Assembly (NCBI RefSeq): GCF_900199635.1
Contig: NZ_LT962687.1
Location: 1,783,501-1,847,500 of the forward strand
Length of the DNA stretch: 64,000 bases
DNA from: Anaerotruncus massiliensis (ex Togo et al. 2026)
Lineage (GTDB): Bacteria > Bacillota > Clostridia > Oscillospirales > Ruminococcaceae
Direction of reading: 5' to 3'
The notes under the pieces are model-generated. The model did no database searches. It had not been told where the DNA came from and was given only the letters and a program-made list of their open reading frames with translations. Positions 7,829 through 16,703 of the stretch are shown in pieces. Both the position numbers and the translations under genes were made by a program. Position 1 is the first letter of the stretch. Each line of letters opens with the position of its first letter.

Positions 7829-8587
7829 CTATGGTTCCGCGCGCTCCCCGGCGGCAAAGAGCCCGCCGAGCTCGAGCCCCGCGCGCCGTGCCATCTCGGA
7901 GGCGAGCGCGGCGTCCTCCGCGAGCTCCCCGGCGGAAAAGCCGGGCAAGCCGCCCCCGAGCTCCGCGAGCGGGTCGGCGACCCGCTCAAAGGCCGCGAGC
8001 GCGGAGATGAACGCCTCCCGCCCAACGCCGAAGGAGGCGGCGAGCGCGGCGGCCTCGCCGACGCCCCGCATGAGCTGCGCAGCAAGCGCCCGGCAGATGA
8101 CGCGCATCGCGCGCCCGCGGCCGGGCGGGCCCGCGTAGTGGCAGTCGGGCGCGAAGCAGCGGATGAGCGGCAGCGCCGCGGCGAACGCCTCGCTGTCGCC
8201 CCCCGCGAAGAGGATGAACGGCCCGTCGAGCCCCTCCCGGCCGAACACGCCGCAGTCGATATAGGCCGCGCCGAGGCGGCGCATCCCGTTTGCGGCCGCG
8301 TGAGCGAGCGCGGGGGAGGTGTCGGTGAGGTCGATAAAGATCTGCCCCGGACGCACGAAAGGCGCGATGCTGTTGCAAAGGCGCGTCAGGTCGGCGGAGG
8401 CGTCAAGCGCGACCACGATTCGATCGCAGCGGTCGCAGAGCTCGGCCGCCGTGGCGCAGACGTTTACGGCGCGGCGGACGCTCCTGCCGTCCGGGTCGTA
8501 GACCGAGAGGTTCCGCGCCGTCTTTTCAAGCAGCTGTCCGACGACCGCGCGGCCGTTACCGCCCAGCCCGATCACGCCGATCTCCAT
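7829..8587 (-). CDS. NAD(P)-binding protein of the beta-hydroxyacid dehydrogenase family, active site altered
   Basis: 252 residues with an N-terminal Rossmann motif GVIGLGGNG and a C-terminal helical domain, as in 3-hydroxyisobutyrate and tartronate semialdehyde reductases. The catalytic helix normally reads G-x-G-x-x-x-K with Asn 3-4 residues later. Here it is GRGRAMRVICR, so the Lys is Arg and the Asn is lost. The C-terminal domain is also shorter than the usual ~290-residue proteins. It may be a changed reductase or a non-catalytic binding protein. Single gene; ATG 7 bases from AAGGGG. Confidence 0.75.
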   Translation of the reverse strand: MEIGVIGLGGNGRAVVGQLLEKTARNLSVYDPDGRSVRRAVNVCATAAELCDRCDRIVVALDASADLTRLCNSIAPFVRPGQIFIDLTDTSPALAHAAANGMRRLGAAYIDCGVFGREGLDGPFILFAGGDSEAFAAALPLIRCFAPDCHYAGPPGRGRAMRVICRALAAQLMRGVGEAAALAASFGVGREAFISALAAFERVADPLAELGGGLPGFSAGELAEDAALASEMARRAGLELGGLFAAGERAEP

Positions 8588-8647
8588 GCGCGCACCCCTT
8601 CCGCTTTGATGGTTTCATTATAACAAAATCCCCGAAAGATTGCCACA

Positions 8648-8682
8648 GGAAATAAATATCCCCCGGCAGGGCCGGGGGATAT
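8648..8682 (-). terminator. Terminator of guaB
   Basis: A perfect 12-bp stem (8656-8667 with 8671-8682). On the minus strand it is followed by the T-rich TTATTTCC. Confidence 0.8.
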
Positions 8683-8688
8683 TGGAGA

Positions 8689-10209
<1,521 letters not shown>

Positions 10210-10222
10210 TTATATTTTTACT

Positions 10223-10251
10223 ATCATAGCACTTATCCCTGACGCAATCAA
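10223..10251 (-). promoter_or_regulatory. Sigma-A promoter of guaB
   Basis: Minus strand: TTGATT, 17-base spacer, TATGAT preceded by TGC. The first base of the transcript would lie near 10216, leaving a 55-base leader with no riboswitch visible. Confidence 0.8.
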
Positions 10252-10467
10252 TAGCCTTTATTGCTAAATTTTGCACCCCGGAGCACTAAATCCTGTATGC
10301 GGTGCACTGCGGCGGTTCTGTACGCCGGGGAAATACAAAGGATGCCGCGGACGGCGGCTCCTGCCGGTCGTCCGCCTCCCTCCACCCCGGCGGAACAGCG
10401 CCGTATTGTCCGCTGCCGGCAGGCAGCTCCACCCCACCCGGACCAGCCGCGGAGGACGCGGAGCCGG

Positions 10468-10496
10468 TTGACCGCGCGCCCGGCGCATGATAGAAT
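10468..10496 (+). promoter_or_regulatory. Sigma-A promoter of the 10535 lipoprotein gene
   Basis: TTGACC, 17-base spacer, TAGAAT. The 216 bases between this and the guaB promoter (10252-10467) hold only GC-rich sequence with no gene or clear signal. Confidence 0.8.
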
Positions 10497-10534
10497 AGGT
10501 CCAGATAGAAATGACGACGTCAGGAGGCGTTTTA

Positions 10535-11251
10535 ATGAAAAGGTTTTTGACCGGCACGCTCTGCGTGCTTCTGATCCTGTCGCTGGCCCTGTCGGGCTGC
10601 GCTTCGCGGGAGGCCTCCCCCGTCCCCGAGGAGGAACCGGCTTCCCAGAGCGAGCCGGAGGAACCCGCCAGCGAACCGGAGGAGCCGGAGCCCCAGTCGT
10701 CCGAGCCGGACGAGCAGGAGCCGGAATACCCCCTGCCCGAATTGACCGACGCGGACATGAAGCTCATCAACCAGTCGCTGAACCAGTTCCTCAACTATTT
10801 CGGCGGCACGGAGAGCCTCTCCTCCACCTCCGAGCTGGACCCCGACCGCGTGCTCTTCTTCTGTCAGATGGAGGCGTTCCGGATGAAGGACCTGCTCGGC
10901 TATTTCTTCGACCAGGACGACAAGGGCAACTACCTCATCCCCGACACGGTGATCGACGATATGGCCCAGCGCCTCTTCGGCATCGAGGGCTTCTCCTTCA
11001 CCGAGTCCCCCCGCTACGACCCGGACATGCAGACCTACGGCTACACCCTCGGCTATGAGGGGGAGCTGCAAAACTTCGCGACCTCCGAGCCGAAGGGCGC
11101 GCCCGACGGCGGCATCGCCTACGACGTCGACTTCTTCGAGGAGGGGGACACCTCCTTCCTGACCCCCGTGCGCGCCTCCCTCTTCACCTTCCGCGTCAAC
11201 CGCCTCAACGGAATGCCCTTCCTCCAGCTCGTCTCGATCGAAGCGAAATAA
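10535..11251 (+). CDS. Lipoprotein of unknown function
   Basis: 238 residues beginning with a lipoprotein signal peptide that ends in LSGC (lipid-anchored Cys 22). A linker of about 45 residues rich in Glu, Pro and Ser follows, then a globular domain I do not recognise (YFGGTESLS; GIEGFSFTESPRYD). It would sit on the outer face of the membrane. The chosen ATG is 7 bases from CAGGAGG; the ATG at 10511 has no ribosome site. Single-gene unit with its own promoter and terminator. Confidence 0.78.
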   Translation: MKRFLTGTLCVLLILSLALSGCASREASPVPEEEPASQSEPEEPASEPEEPEPQSSEPDEQEPEYPLPELTDADMKLINQSLNQFLNYFGGTESLSSTSELDPDRVLFFCQMEAFRMKDLLGYFFDQDDKGNYLIPDTVIDDMAQRLFGIEGFSFTESPRYDPDMQTYGYTLGYEGELQNFATSEPKGAPDGGIAYDVDFFEEGDTSFLTPVRASLFTFRVNRLNGMPFLQLVSIEAK

Positions 11252-11263
11252 TCCCGTTTGAAG

Positions 11264-11306
11264 AAGCCGGCCCCGCTTTCTCGTTTAAGAAAGCGGGGCC
11301 GGCTTT
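11264..11306. terminator. Bidirectional terminator between convergent genes
   Basis: A perfect 18-bp stem (11264-11281 with 11288-11305), loop CGTTTA. It serves the lipoprotein gene on plus and the 11314 gene on minus; U-tracts are short on both sides. Confidence 0.78.
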
Positions 11307-11313
11307 GCGATCT

Positions 11314-11808
11314 TTATTTTGCAACATAACCAAAATCCTTTTCCAGGATCCCCCATTCTCCAAGCCGTTTTTCCTTGTGATATTCTTTCCCATAGACATC
11401 ATGGAACGAGATCGACACCTCCACTCCGGTCAGAGCGTCCTTAACCGCCTGCCGTATGGATTCACTCTTAGGATTAATGGCAATGAGGACGATTTCCTGC
11501 GTAGGCAGGATCGTCCGTCCTTCAATCTCGAGGGAAAAGCCCTCCCACTTCTGCTTGACCTTGGGCATCATCTCGATCAAATTGCCATGGACCTCTTCTC
11601 CACGCGTCATCATGGCCTTGTCAATTGTCATCGCGCCCAAACCCAGGTTCCTGATCAAAACCGCAAGATTCCCTTCATGGCATTTTTCCACAATAAAGCA
11701 TATCGGCAAGATACTGATCCGGTCATGTTTTTTCTGGATATATGCCGTAAAAACGGAAACAAAGAGCGCACAAGCCGCGATAACCACACTGCAAATTTCA
11801 ACAATCAT
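11314..11808 (-). CDS. Hypothetical membrane-anchored protein, low GC
   Basis: 164 residues: one N-terminal membrane segment (about 5-24), then a soluble, beta-rich domain (NLAVLIRNLGLGAMTIDKA; EIVLIAINPKSESIRQA; VEVSISFHDVYGKEY). I do not recognise the family. By eye the gene is clearly more AT-rich than its neighbours, with AAA and ATT codons common, which hints at recent acquisition. It lies 41 bases downstream of the DUF3810 gene, same strand; the ATG follows GGAGAGGG. Confidence 0.7.
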   Translation of the reverse strand: MIVEICSVVIAACALFVSVFTAYIQKKHDRISILPICFIVEKCHEGNLAVLIRNLGLGAMTIDKAMMTRGEEVHGNLIEMMPKVKQKWEGFSLEIEGRTILPTQEIVLIAINPKSESIRQAVKDALTGVEVSISFHDVYGKEYHKEKRLGEWGILEKDFGYVAK

Positions 11809-11849
11809 GAAACCCTCTCCTTGCTACGGCGTCCAAGATGCATTCGCGA

Positions 11850-12986
11850 TCATTCCATTCCGTGCCGCTGCCGGTAATCGGCGAGCAGCAGGTCGACCAT
11901 CCGGCCGTAGCTCTTGACGCCGTCCGACTGGTTGTTGGCGCGCAGGTAGGTGTTGTTGACCGCAGTGCTGACCTCGGCGACCGGGCCCTCAAACCGCGCC
12001 CAGTAGGCGTTGTTCGCCGCGAAGTCGCGCCGCACCCCGTCGGAAAGCAGCGCGTCCACCTGGAAAAAGAGCTCCCTGTCGGCGGCGTAGAGCCGGTTCT
12101 CGGCGTGCACCAGCGCGAGCATCACGCCGCTGTAGCGGAATTCGGAAGAATCGCTCTTCCGGCAGGCGAGGTATCCGATGAAGTTCGCCTCGTCCTCCCG
12201 CATGAACCCCCGCGTGTGCGCAAGCTCGTGGCACATCGTGGCGGGCACCGAGTAGTCGGGCGCAAGGGTGTTGATGTTCGCCTCAAAGGTGAGCAGGGTG
12301 AATTCCCCGGTGATCTGCGCCATCGACATCAGGGTGGAGTTGAGCACCGGCTTGGGGGTGATCGCAAAGGCCGGGAGGACATTGTAATCCTCCTCCAGCC
12401 TCGCGAAATCCGCCCGCGCCCGCGCAGCGTTTCCCGAAAAATCCTCTGTGAGCCGCATGACGCCGGATGCGTCCTCGGGCAATCCCTCGCGCAGGGCGTT
12501 CGCCTCCAGCGCGAGCTCGCCGCAGAGCGCGGCCAGCTCCTCCGCGGAGGAGTCGCGCACCGCCAGTCCGCTGAACGCGGCGAACTCGGGGCGGTAGTAA
12601 TTGAGCCCGCAGGTGGTGACGAAGAGGAAAAAGAGGATGCTCAGCCCGTTGACGAGCAGCCACAGCGTCTTCCCGAACCGGGGCGGCTCTCCCCTTCCGC
12701 GCAGGAAGCGCGCGAGCCGGAAGATTCCCCGTCCGATCCACAGAAGCGCGGCGGCCAGCAGGACGATCACGCCCATCTCGAAGAGGGAGAAGGGCAGCAG
12801 CGAGGTCAGCGCGCCGACGGGGCGCGCGAGCAGCGGATAGAGCCCCTCGGAAAAGAGGCGCTCGGTCCCCCACGGGTCCCGCCTCGCGAGCCAGACGAGC
12901 AGAAGCCCGGCCGGCGTCAGAAGCACCGGCCACCAGCGGCGCAGCAGCCCGCGCGGGCGCAGCCGTTCCCGGACGGCGGCGCGCAT
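11850..12986 (-). CDS. DUF3810 membrane protein with zinc-metalloprotease motif
   Basis: 378 residues. Three hydrophobic segments lie in the first 130 (about 18-35, 70-88, 108-126). The soluble part contains HELAH at 253-257 followed by EDE near 264, a gluzincin-like HExxH...E layout expected to bind zinc. The DUF3810 family has no firmly assigned substrate known to me. Its start overlaps the Smr gene stop (TGATG), so it is coupled to Smr and the aldo/keto reductase upstream. Confidence 0.82.
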   Translation of the reverse strand: MRAAVRERLRPRGLLRRWWPVLLTPAGLLLVWLARRDPWGTERLFSEGLYPLLARPVGALTSLLPFSLFEMGVIVLLAAALLWIGRGIFRLARFLRGRGEPPRFGKTLWLLVNGLSILFFLFVTTCGLNYYRPEFAAFSGLAVRDSSAEELAALCGELALEANALREGLPEDASGVMRLTEDFSGNAARARADFARLEEDYNVLPAFAITPKPVLNSTLMSMAQITGEFTLLTFEANINTLAPDYSVPATMCHELAHTRGFMREDEANFIGYLACRKSDSSEFRYSGVMLALVHAENRLYAADRELFFQVDALLSDGVRRDFAANNAYWARFEGPVAEVSTAVNNTYLRANNQSDGVKSYGRMVDLLLADYRQRHGME

Positions 12987-13324
12987 CAGAGCACCACCAG
13001 CGTGACGCCCCGGTTTTCACGGGCGAAATCGCGGTCGCGGGAGAGCTCCGGGCAGAGCGCGAGCGCATTGCGCGCCTGCTGCGAAAAGGGGGAAAATTCC
13101 TCCCCCGGGACAAATTCCCGGATTTTGCCCTGCGACTTCATCCGGGCGAGATGGCTATGTACGCCGTCGTGGATCGCGCCGCCCCGGCCGCTGCTTCCGT
13201 AGCCGTGGATGAGGCGCACTGCGGCCGCATGCCGCATCCGCGCGTCGGAGAGCCCCAGCTCGAGCCGCCGGAGCGCAATCTCCACCGTGGGCATGCCCGC
13301 CTCGAGATTTACCGCCGCCACCAT
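12986..13324 (-). CDS. Smr-domain protein
   Basis: 112 residues, essentially one Smr domain: VEIALRRLE at the N-terminal side, then the signature IHGYGSSGRGGAIHDGV near residue 40. Smr domains at the C-terminus of MutS2 and in stand-alone proteins are nucleases acting on branched DNA or on mRNA at stalled ribosomes. Which applies here is unknown. One base separates it from the aldo/keto reductase stop and it overlaps the DUF3810 start, so the three genes form one operon. Confidence 0.82.
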   Translation of the reverse strand: MVAAVNLEAGMPTVEIALRRLELGLSDARMRHAAAVRLIHGYGSSGRGGAIHDGVHSHLARMKSQGKIREFVPGEEFSPFSQQARNALALCPELSRDRDFARENRGVTLVVL

Positions 13325-13325
13325 C

Positions 13326-14294
13326 TCACTGCTCCAGCGCGGCGATGTCCGCCTCGCTGAGGGTGAGGTCGCAGGCGGACATGCTGTCCTCGAGCTGTTC
13401 GAGCGTCGAGCAGCCGATCACCGCACTGCCCGGCAGCCTGTTCGAGGTGATATAGCCCAGCAGCACCGCCGCCGGCGACGCGCCGGTGCGCGCGCAGATC
13501 TCCCGGAGCGCCGCGAGCCTGCGGCGGTTCTTCGGGCCGTCGTACCGCTCGGCGAACTTGGGCTGGAGCGGCTCGCCCGAAATCATTTTGGAAAAATCCC
13601 CGCCCGCCTGCGGCGAAAACGCCATGACGGGGATGCCGAGCGCGAGATAGCCCGCGTACTCCTCCGGGGTCATGCTCACTAGGGTCGGGTCGGGCCACGC
13701 GCCCGGCTTCACGTAGGCGACGCCCCACTGGATCTGGGACACCGTAAAGGGCGTTTTCCCGTTCGCGCGGGCGTAGGCGTTCGCCTCCGCGATGCGCGCG
13801 CAGGTCCAGTTGGAGGCGCCCAGCGCACGGACCCTGCCCGCCTTCACATGCCGGTCGAGCGCGTCCATGATCTCCGAAACCGGCTTTTCCGGGTCATCTC
13901 GGTGGAGGAAGTAGATGTCCACGCTGTCCACCCCCAGCTCGCGCAGGGAGGTTTCCAGGTCGCTGTCGATGCAGGCGCGGTTCACCCGCTTTTGCGACGG
14001 GTCCTCCATCACATGGTGCGCGCCCTTGGTGATGAGCACCACCCTGTCGCGCGTCCCGCGTGATTTGAGCCACCGCCCGACGATCGGCTCGCTGTTGGAA
14101 TAGGACGCGTCGCGGGCCTCCGCGCGCCCGTAGATGCGGGCGGTGTCGATGACGTTGCCGCCCAGCTCGAGGTAGCGGTCCATCAGGGAAAACGCCCGTT
14201 CCTCGGGGATGCGCACCCCGAAATAATCGGCCCCGCGCGCGATTTTCGCAAGTTTCAGCGTGCCTCCGGCGGCCTGCACGTCCATGAATTTCAT
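13326..14294 (-). CDS. Aldo/keto reductase
   Basis: 322-residue TIM-barrel oxidoreductase. The AKR tetrad can be seen as Asp and Tyr in NVIDTARIYGR, Lys in VLITKGAHH and His in IYFLHRDD. SNWTCARIAEA and the C-terminal VIGCSTLEQLEDSM segment match NADPH-binding AKRs. Physiological substrate unknown. First gene of the AKR-Smr-DUF3810 operon; ATG 7 bases from AAGGAGG, with a strong promoter just upstream. Confidence 0.88.
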   Translation of the reverse strand: MKFMDVQAAGGTLKLAKIARGADYFGVRIPEERAFSLMDRYLELGGNVIDTARIYGRAEARDASYSNSEPIVGRWLKSRGTRDRVVLITKGAHHVMEDPSQKRVNRACIDSDLETSLRELGVDSVDIYFLHRDDPEKPVSEIMDALDRHVKAGRVRALGASNWTCARIAEANAYARANGKTPFTVSQIQWGVAYVKPGAWPDPTLVSMTPEEYAGYLALGIPVMAFSPQAGGDFSKMISGEPLQPKFAERYDGPKNRRRLAALREICARTGASPAAVLLGYITSNRLPGSAVIGCSTLEQLEDSMSACDLTLSEADIAALEQ

Positions 14295-14356
14295 CCGAAG
14301 CCCTCCTTGTTCGTCCGCATATTCAGCCCTGCGCGGCAGGGAAATTCTTTATGGAC

Positions 14357-14385
14357 ATTATATCGAAATTTTGCCTTTTTTACAA
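14357..14385 (-). promoter_or_regulatory. Sigma-A promoter of the AKR-Smr-DUF3810 operon
   Basis: Minus strand: TTGTAA, 17-base spacer, TATAAT (perfect -10). Confidence 0.82.
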
Positions 14386-14477
14386 GCGCGTGTCGGGATT
14401 TGGCGCTGCCAAAGTCAGGCGGATTCCCTTCCTCATTTTACATGCGCGTGGAAACGGCAGATTTACATCCGACCGCA

Positions 14478-14506
14478 TTGAATTGCTCAAACTAAGGTGT
14501 TACAAT
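14478..14506 (+). promoter_or_regulatory. Sigma-A promoter of the EEP-family gene
   Basis: TTGAAT, 17-base spacer, TACAAT, ending 31 bases before the start codon at 14538. Confidence 0.75.
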
Positions 14507-14537
14507 AAACTACAGAACTTCTGATACAGGTGATAGC

Positions 14538-15389
14538 ATGAACGGCAACGATCTGATCCGCGTGATCTCCTTCAACCTCAAGCGGGACTTCGGCCTCCCG
14601 CTGAACCGCTCTCATAAATGGTCGGAACGGCGCGCCCTCGCCGCGCAGTACATCCGCGAGAGCGGCGCGACGATCATCGGCGTGCAGGAGCTGCTCCCAA
14701 ATATGCGCGAGGACGTCAGCCGCCTGCTCGACGTCGACTACAGCGTCCTCGGCTTCGGCCGCTATTCGGGCATCCGGCCCCAAAGCGACGAGCACAGCGA
14801 CATCATCATCAAAAACGACAGCGCCAAGGTGAATCTGATCAAGACCTTCTGGCTCTCCAAGGAGCCCGAGCACCTCTCGCGCGCCTATTACGCCATCTTC
14901 CCGCGCATCTGCACCGTCGCGGAGATCTACCTCAAGGATCTCGGGCGTTCGATCCGCGTCTTCAACACTCACCTCGACCACATCTGCGGCATCGCCCGCA
15001 CGCTGGGCATCCGCGTCATCCTCGGCTATATGGAGCGCTTCAACGAGGAGCGCGCGCTACCGACCGTGCTGATGGGCGACTTCAACGCCAAGCCGGGCAG
15101 CCGCCCGGTCCGGATGCTCCACAGCCAGCTCGAGGAGTTCCCCGGCATCCACCTCACCGACGTCTACTCCCGCTTCGAGCCTTCGGAGGTCCACAACACC
15201 CTCCACAACTTCAGCGGACGGGTGAAGCCGGGCTCCCAGCCGATCGACTACATCTTCGTCTCCGACGAGTTTGAGATCGTCGAGAGCCACGTGGTCACCG
15301 ACCCGATCGACGGCCGCTACCCGTCCGACCACTACCCGCTCGAGGCCACCCTCCGCCTGCGCGCCGAGGCGCGCACCTGCACCGCATGA
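14538..15389 (+). CDS. Endonuclease/exonuclease/phosphatase family protein
   Basis: 283-residue EEP-fold protein with the metal and catalytic residues in order: Asn in ISFNLKRD, Glu in GVQELL, NTHLDH, GDFNAKPGS, DYIFVS and the final SDHYPLEA. The fold covers DNA repair nucleases, phosphodiesterases and sphingomyelinase-like enzymes; no signal peptide is seen, so it is probably cytosolic. The exact substrate cannot be read from sequence. Single gene with its own promoter and terminator. Confidence 0.86.
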   Translation: MNGNDLIRVISFNLKRDFGLPLNRSHKWSERRALAAQYIRESGATIIGVQELLPNMREDVSRLLDVDYSVLGFGRYSGIRPQSDEHSDIIIKNDSAKVNLIKTFWLSKEPEHLSRAYYAIFPRICTVAEIYLKDLGRSIRVFNTHLDHICGIARTLGIRVILGYMERFNEERALPTVLMGDFNAKPGSRPVRMLHSQLEEFPGIHLTDVYSRFEPSEVHNTLHNFSGRVKPGSQPIDYIFVSDEFEIVESHVVTDPIDGRYPSDHYPLEATLRLRAEARTCTA

Positions 15390-15407
15390 CCGCGTCCATA
15401 CCGAAAT

Positions 15408-15443
15408 AAAAAACGTCCGTGGCGATTCGCCGCGGACGTTTTT
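15408..15443 (+). terminator. Terminator between the EEP gene and the DUF1540 gene
   Basis: A 13-bp stem with one G-U pair (15412-15424 with 15428-15440), flanked by A-run and T-run, so it can work in both directions for the convergent pair. Confidence 0.85.
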
Positions 15444-15455
15444 CACCGGGTTCCT

Positions 15456-15623
15456 TTACTTGCACTGAAAGGACAGGCAGTCGGTGCACTGATCCATGGT
15501 CGGGTTCATCTCGTGGGTGCCGACGCGGATGCGGTCCAGCGCGCAGAAGTTGGAAGTCTCGCAGTGGTTCCGGCACTGGGTGACGGTGCACTCGATGCAC
15601 TTGTTCGCTTTGCAGTTGTCCAT
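15456..15623 (-). CDS. DUF1540 small Cys-rich protein
   Basis: 55 residues with eight Cys in the DUF1540 pattern (CKANKCIECTVTQCRNHC, then C-ALDRIRVGTHE, and DQCTDCLSFQC). Such spacing suggests metal binding or disulfides; the family has no assigned function known to me. I choose ATG 15623, nine bases from AAGGAGG; the longer frame to 15677 has no ribosome site. It lies downstream of spo0A but carries its own sigma-G-like promoter, which suggests a forespore role (inference). Confidence 0.85.
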   Translation of the reverse strand: MDNCKANKCIECTVTQCRNHCETSNFCALDRIRVGTHEMNPTMDQCTDCLSFQCK

Positions 15624-15663
15624 GAAAAAACGCCTCCTTAAATTCTCGCACGTGTTGCAAACG

Positions 15664-15690
15664 GGGACGTAACCCATCTTGTTACGTCCC
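15664..15690 (-). promoter_or_regulatory. Leader hairpin of the DUF1540 gene
   Basis: A perfect 10-bp stem (GGGACGTAAC with its complement, 7-base loop) just inside the predicted 5' end of the transcript. It may stabilise the mRNA; there is no U-tract, so it is not a terminator. Confidence 0.5.
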
Positions 15691-15693
15691 GAT

Positions 15694-15722
15694 TAGTATG
15701 TCCCGCGCGCGCGAAAATATGA
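15694..15722 (-). promoter_or_regulatory. Sigma-G-like promoter of the DUF1540 gene
   Basis: Minus strand: TCATA, 17-base spacer, CATACTA. The -10 is an exact match to the known sigma-G preference and the -35 differs from GHATR by one base. No TTGACA/TATAAT pair is present in this gap. Confidence 0.5.
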
Positions 15723-15735
15723 ATCGGGCAACTGG

Positions 15736-15774
15736 AAAAACAAATCCGCCCCGGCCGGACGGCCGGGGCGGATT
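15736..15774 (-). terminator. Terminator of spo0A
   Basis: A perfect 14-bp stem (15743-15756 with 15761-15774), followed on the minus strand by TTTGTTTTT. Confidence 0.9.
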
Positions 15775-15784
15775 CGCGGGAAAG

Positions 15785-16564
15785 TCAGTTTGCGTTTTTC
15801 AGACGGAGCCGCAGCTTGTCGGCGATCATCGCGACGAATTCGCTGTTGGTCGGCTTGCCGCGGCCGTTGTGGATCGTATATCCAAAGTAGCTGTTGAGGG
15901 TGTCGACGTCTCCGCGGTCCCACGCGACCTCGATCGCGTGGCGGATCGCGCGTTCAACGCGCGAGGCGGTGGTGCCGAACTTTTTGGCGACGGTGGGATA
16001 GAGCAGCTTTGTGACCGAGTTGATGATCTCGGGCGTCTGGACCGCCAGCATGATCGACTCCCGGACATAGTGGTAGCCCTTGATGTGCGCCGGGACGCCG
16101 ATCTGGTGGATGATCTCCGTGACCATGAGTTCGAGGTTCGGTTCCCCGCCGGCAGCGTGTTCCGCGCCCGCGCCGATCGGCGCGGAGGGAACGCCCGCCA
16201 GCTTGACAATCCGCTCCACCATCACCTCCGGATCGAACGGCATGAGGAAGAAGTAGCAGGCGCCTGCGGACATCAGTTCGTTTTCCAGCATCTGGTTGCT
16301 GAAGGTCGAGGTGACCATGAAGCGCGGCTCGTAGCCGAGCCCCATCTCCTTGACCGAGTTCATGACCCCGATGGCGTCGAGCCTCGGCATGAACACATCC
16401 ATCAAAACCACCTTGGGACGGGTTTCCCCGATCAGCTGCGCGACGGCCAGTCCGTCTTTGGGCGCGACCACCGTGTCGAATCCGTAGGTTTTCAGGAGAG
16501 ACGCGCATTTCGCGCAATATTCTCCGCCACCCTCCACGATTAGCACTTTTGTCTGATCCTTCAC
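15785..16564 (-). CDS. spo0A: Sporulation master regulator Spo0A, receiver domain degenerate
   Basis: 259 residues: receiver domain (1-120), linker, and C-terminal DNA-binding domain with the near-invariant [15 protein letters not shown] recognition helix and [11 protein letters not shown] end. The phospho-acceptor Asp56 is kept (VVLMDVFMP). The acidic pair at B. subtilis D10/D11 is Glu-Gly, however, and the conserved Lys at 108 is Met (FFLMPFDP). These residues normally bind Mg2+ and stabilise the phosphorylated state, so activation may differ from the classical phosphorelay. spoIVB lies directly upstream, the usual order in endospore formers. Confidence 0.96.
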   Translation of the reverse strand: MKDQTKVLIVEGGGEYCAKCASLLKTYGFDTVVAPKDGLAVAQLIGETRPKVVLMDVFMPRLDAIGVMNSVKEMGLGYEPRFMVTSTFSNQMLENELMSAGACYFFLMPFDPEVMVERIVKLAGVPSAPIGAGAEHAAGGEPNLELMVTEIIHQIGVPAHIKGYHYVRESIMLAVQTPEIINSVTKLLYPTVAKKFGTTASRVERAIRHAIEVAWDRGDVDTLNSYFGYTIHNGRGKPTNSEFVAMIADKLRLRLKNAN

Positions 16565-16597
16565 TTACTAATACGCCTCCATGTCCTCCCGTTTCCC

Positions 16598-16633
16598 TGA
16601 TAAGATCTTATCACTTTTTGGAAATTATGACAA
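16598..16633 (-). promoter_or_regulatory. Sigma-A promoter of spo0A with overlapping 16-base palindrome
   Basis: Minus strand: TTGTCA (16628-16633), 17-base spacer, TAAGAT (16605-16610). The perfect palindrome TGATAAGATCTTATCA (16598-16613) covers the -10 and the expected transcription start, where a repressor would block polymerase. Further upstream, TTTGACGAAG (0A-box like, core 16651-16657) could serve autoregulation. Confidence 0.72.
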
Positions 16634-16703
16634 CCATTTTCCCGTAAGTTTGACGAAGAAATCCGCGCCCGAAATTGTTAAAAGTTTGTTGAATTTCCCG
16701 GTG

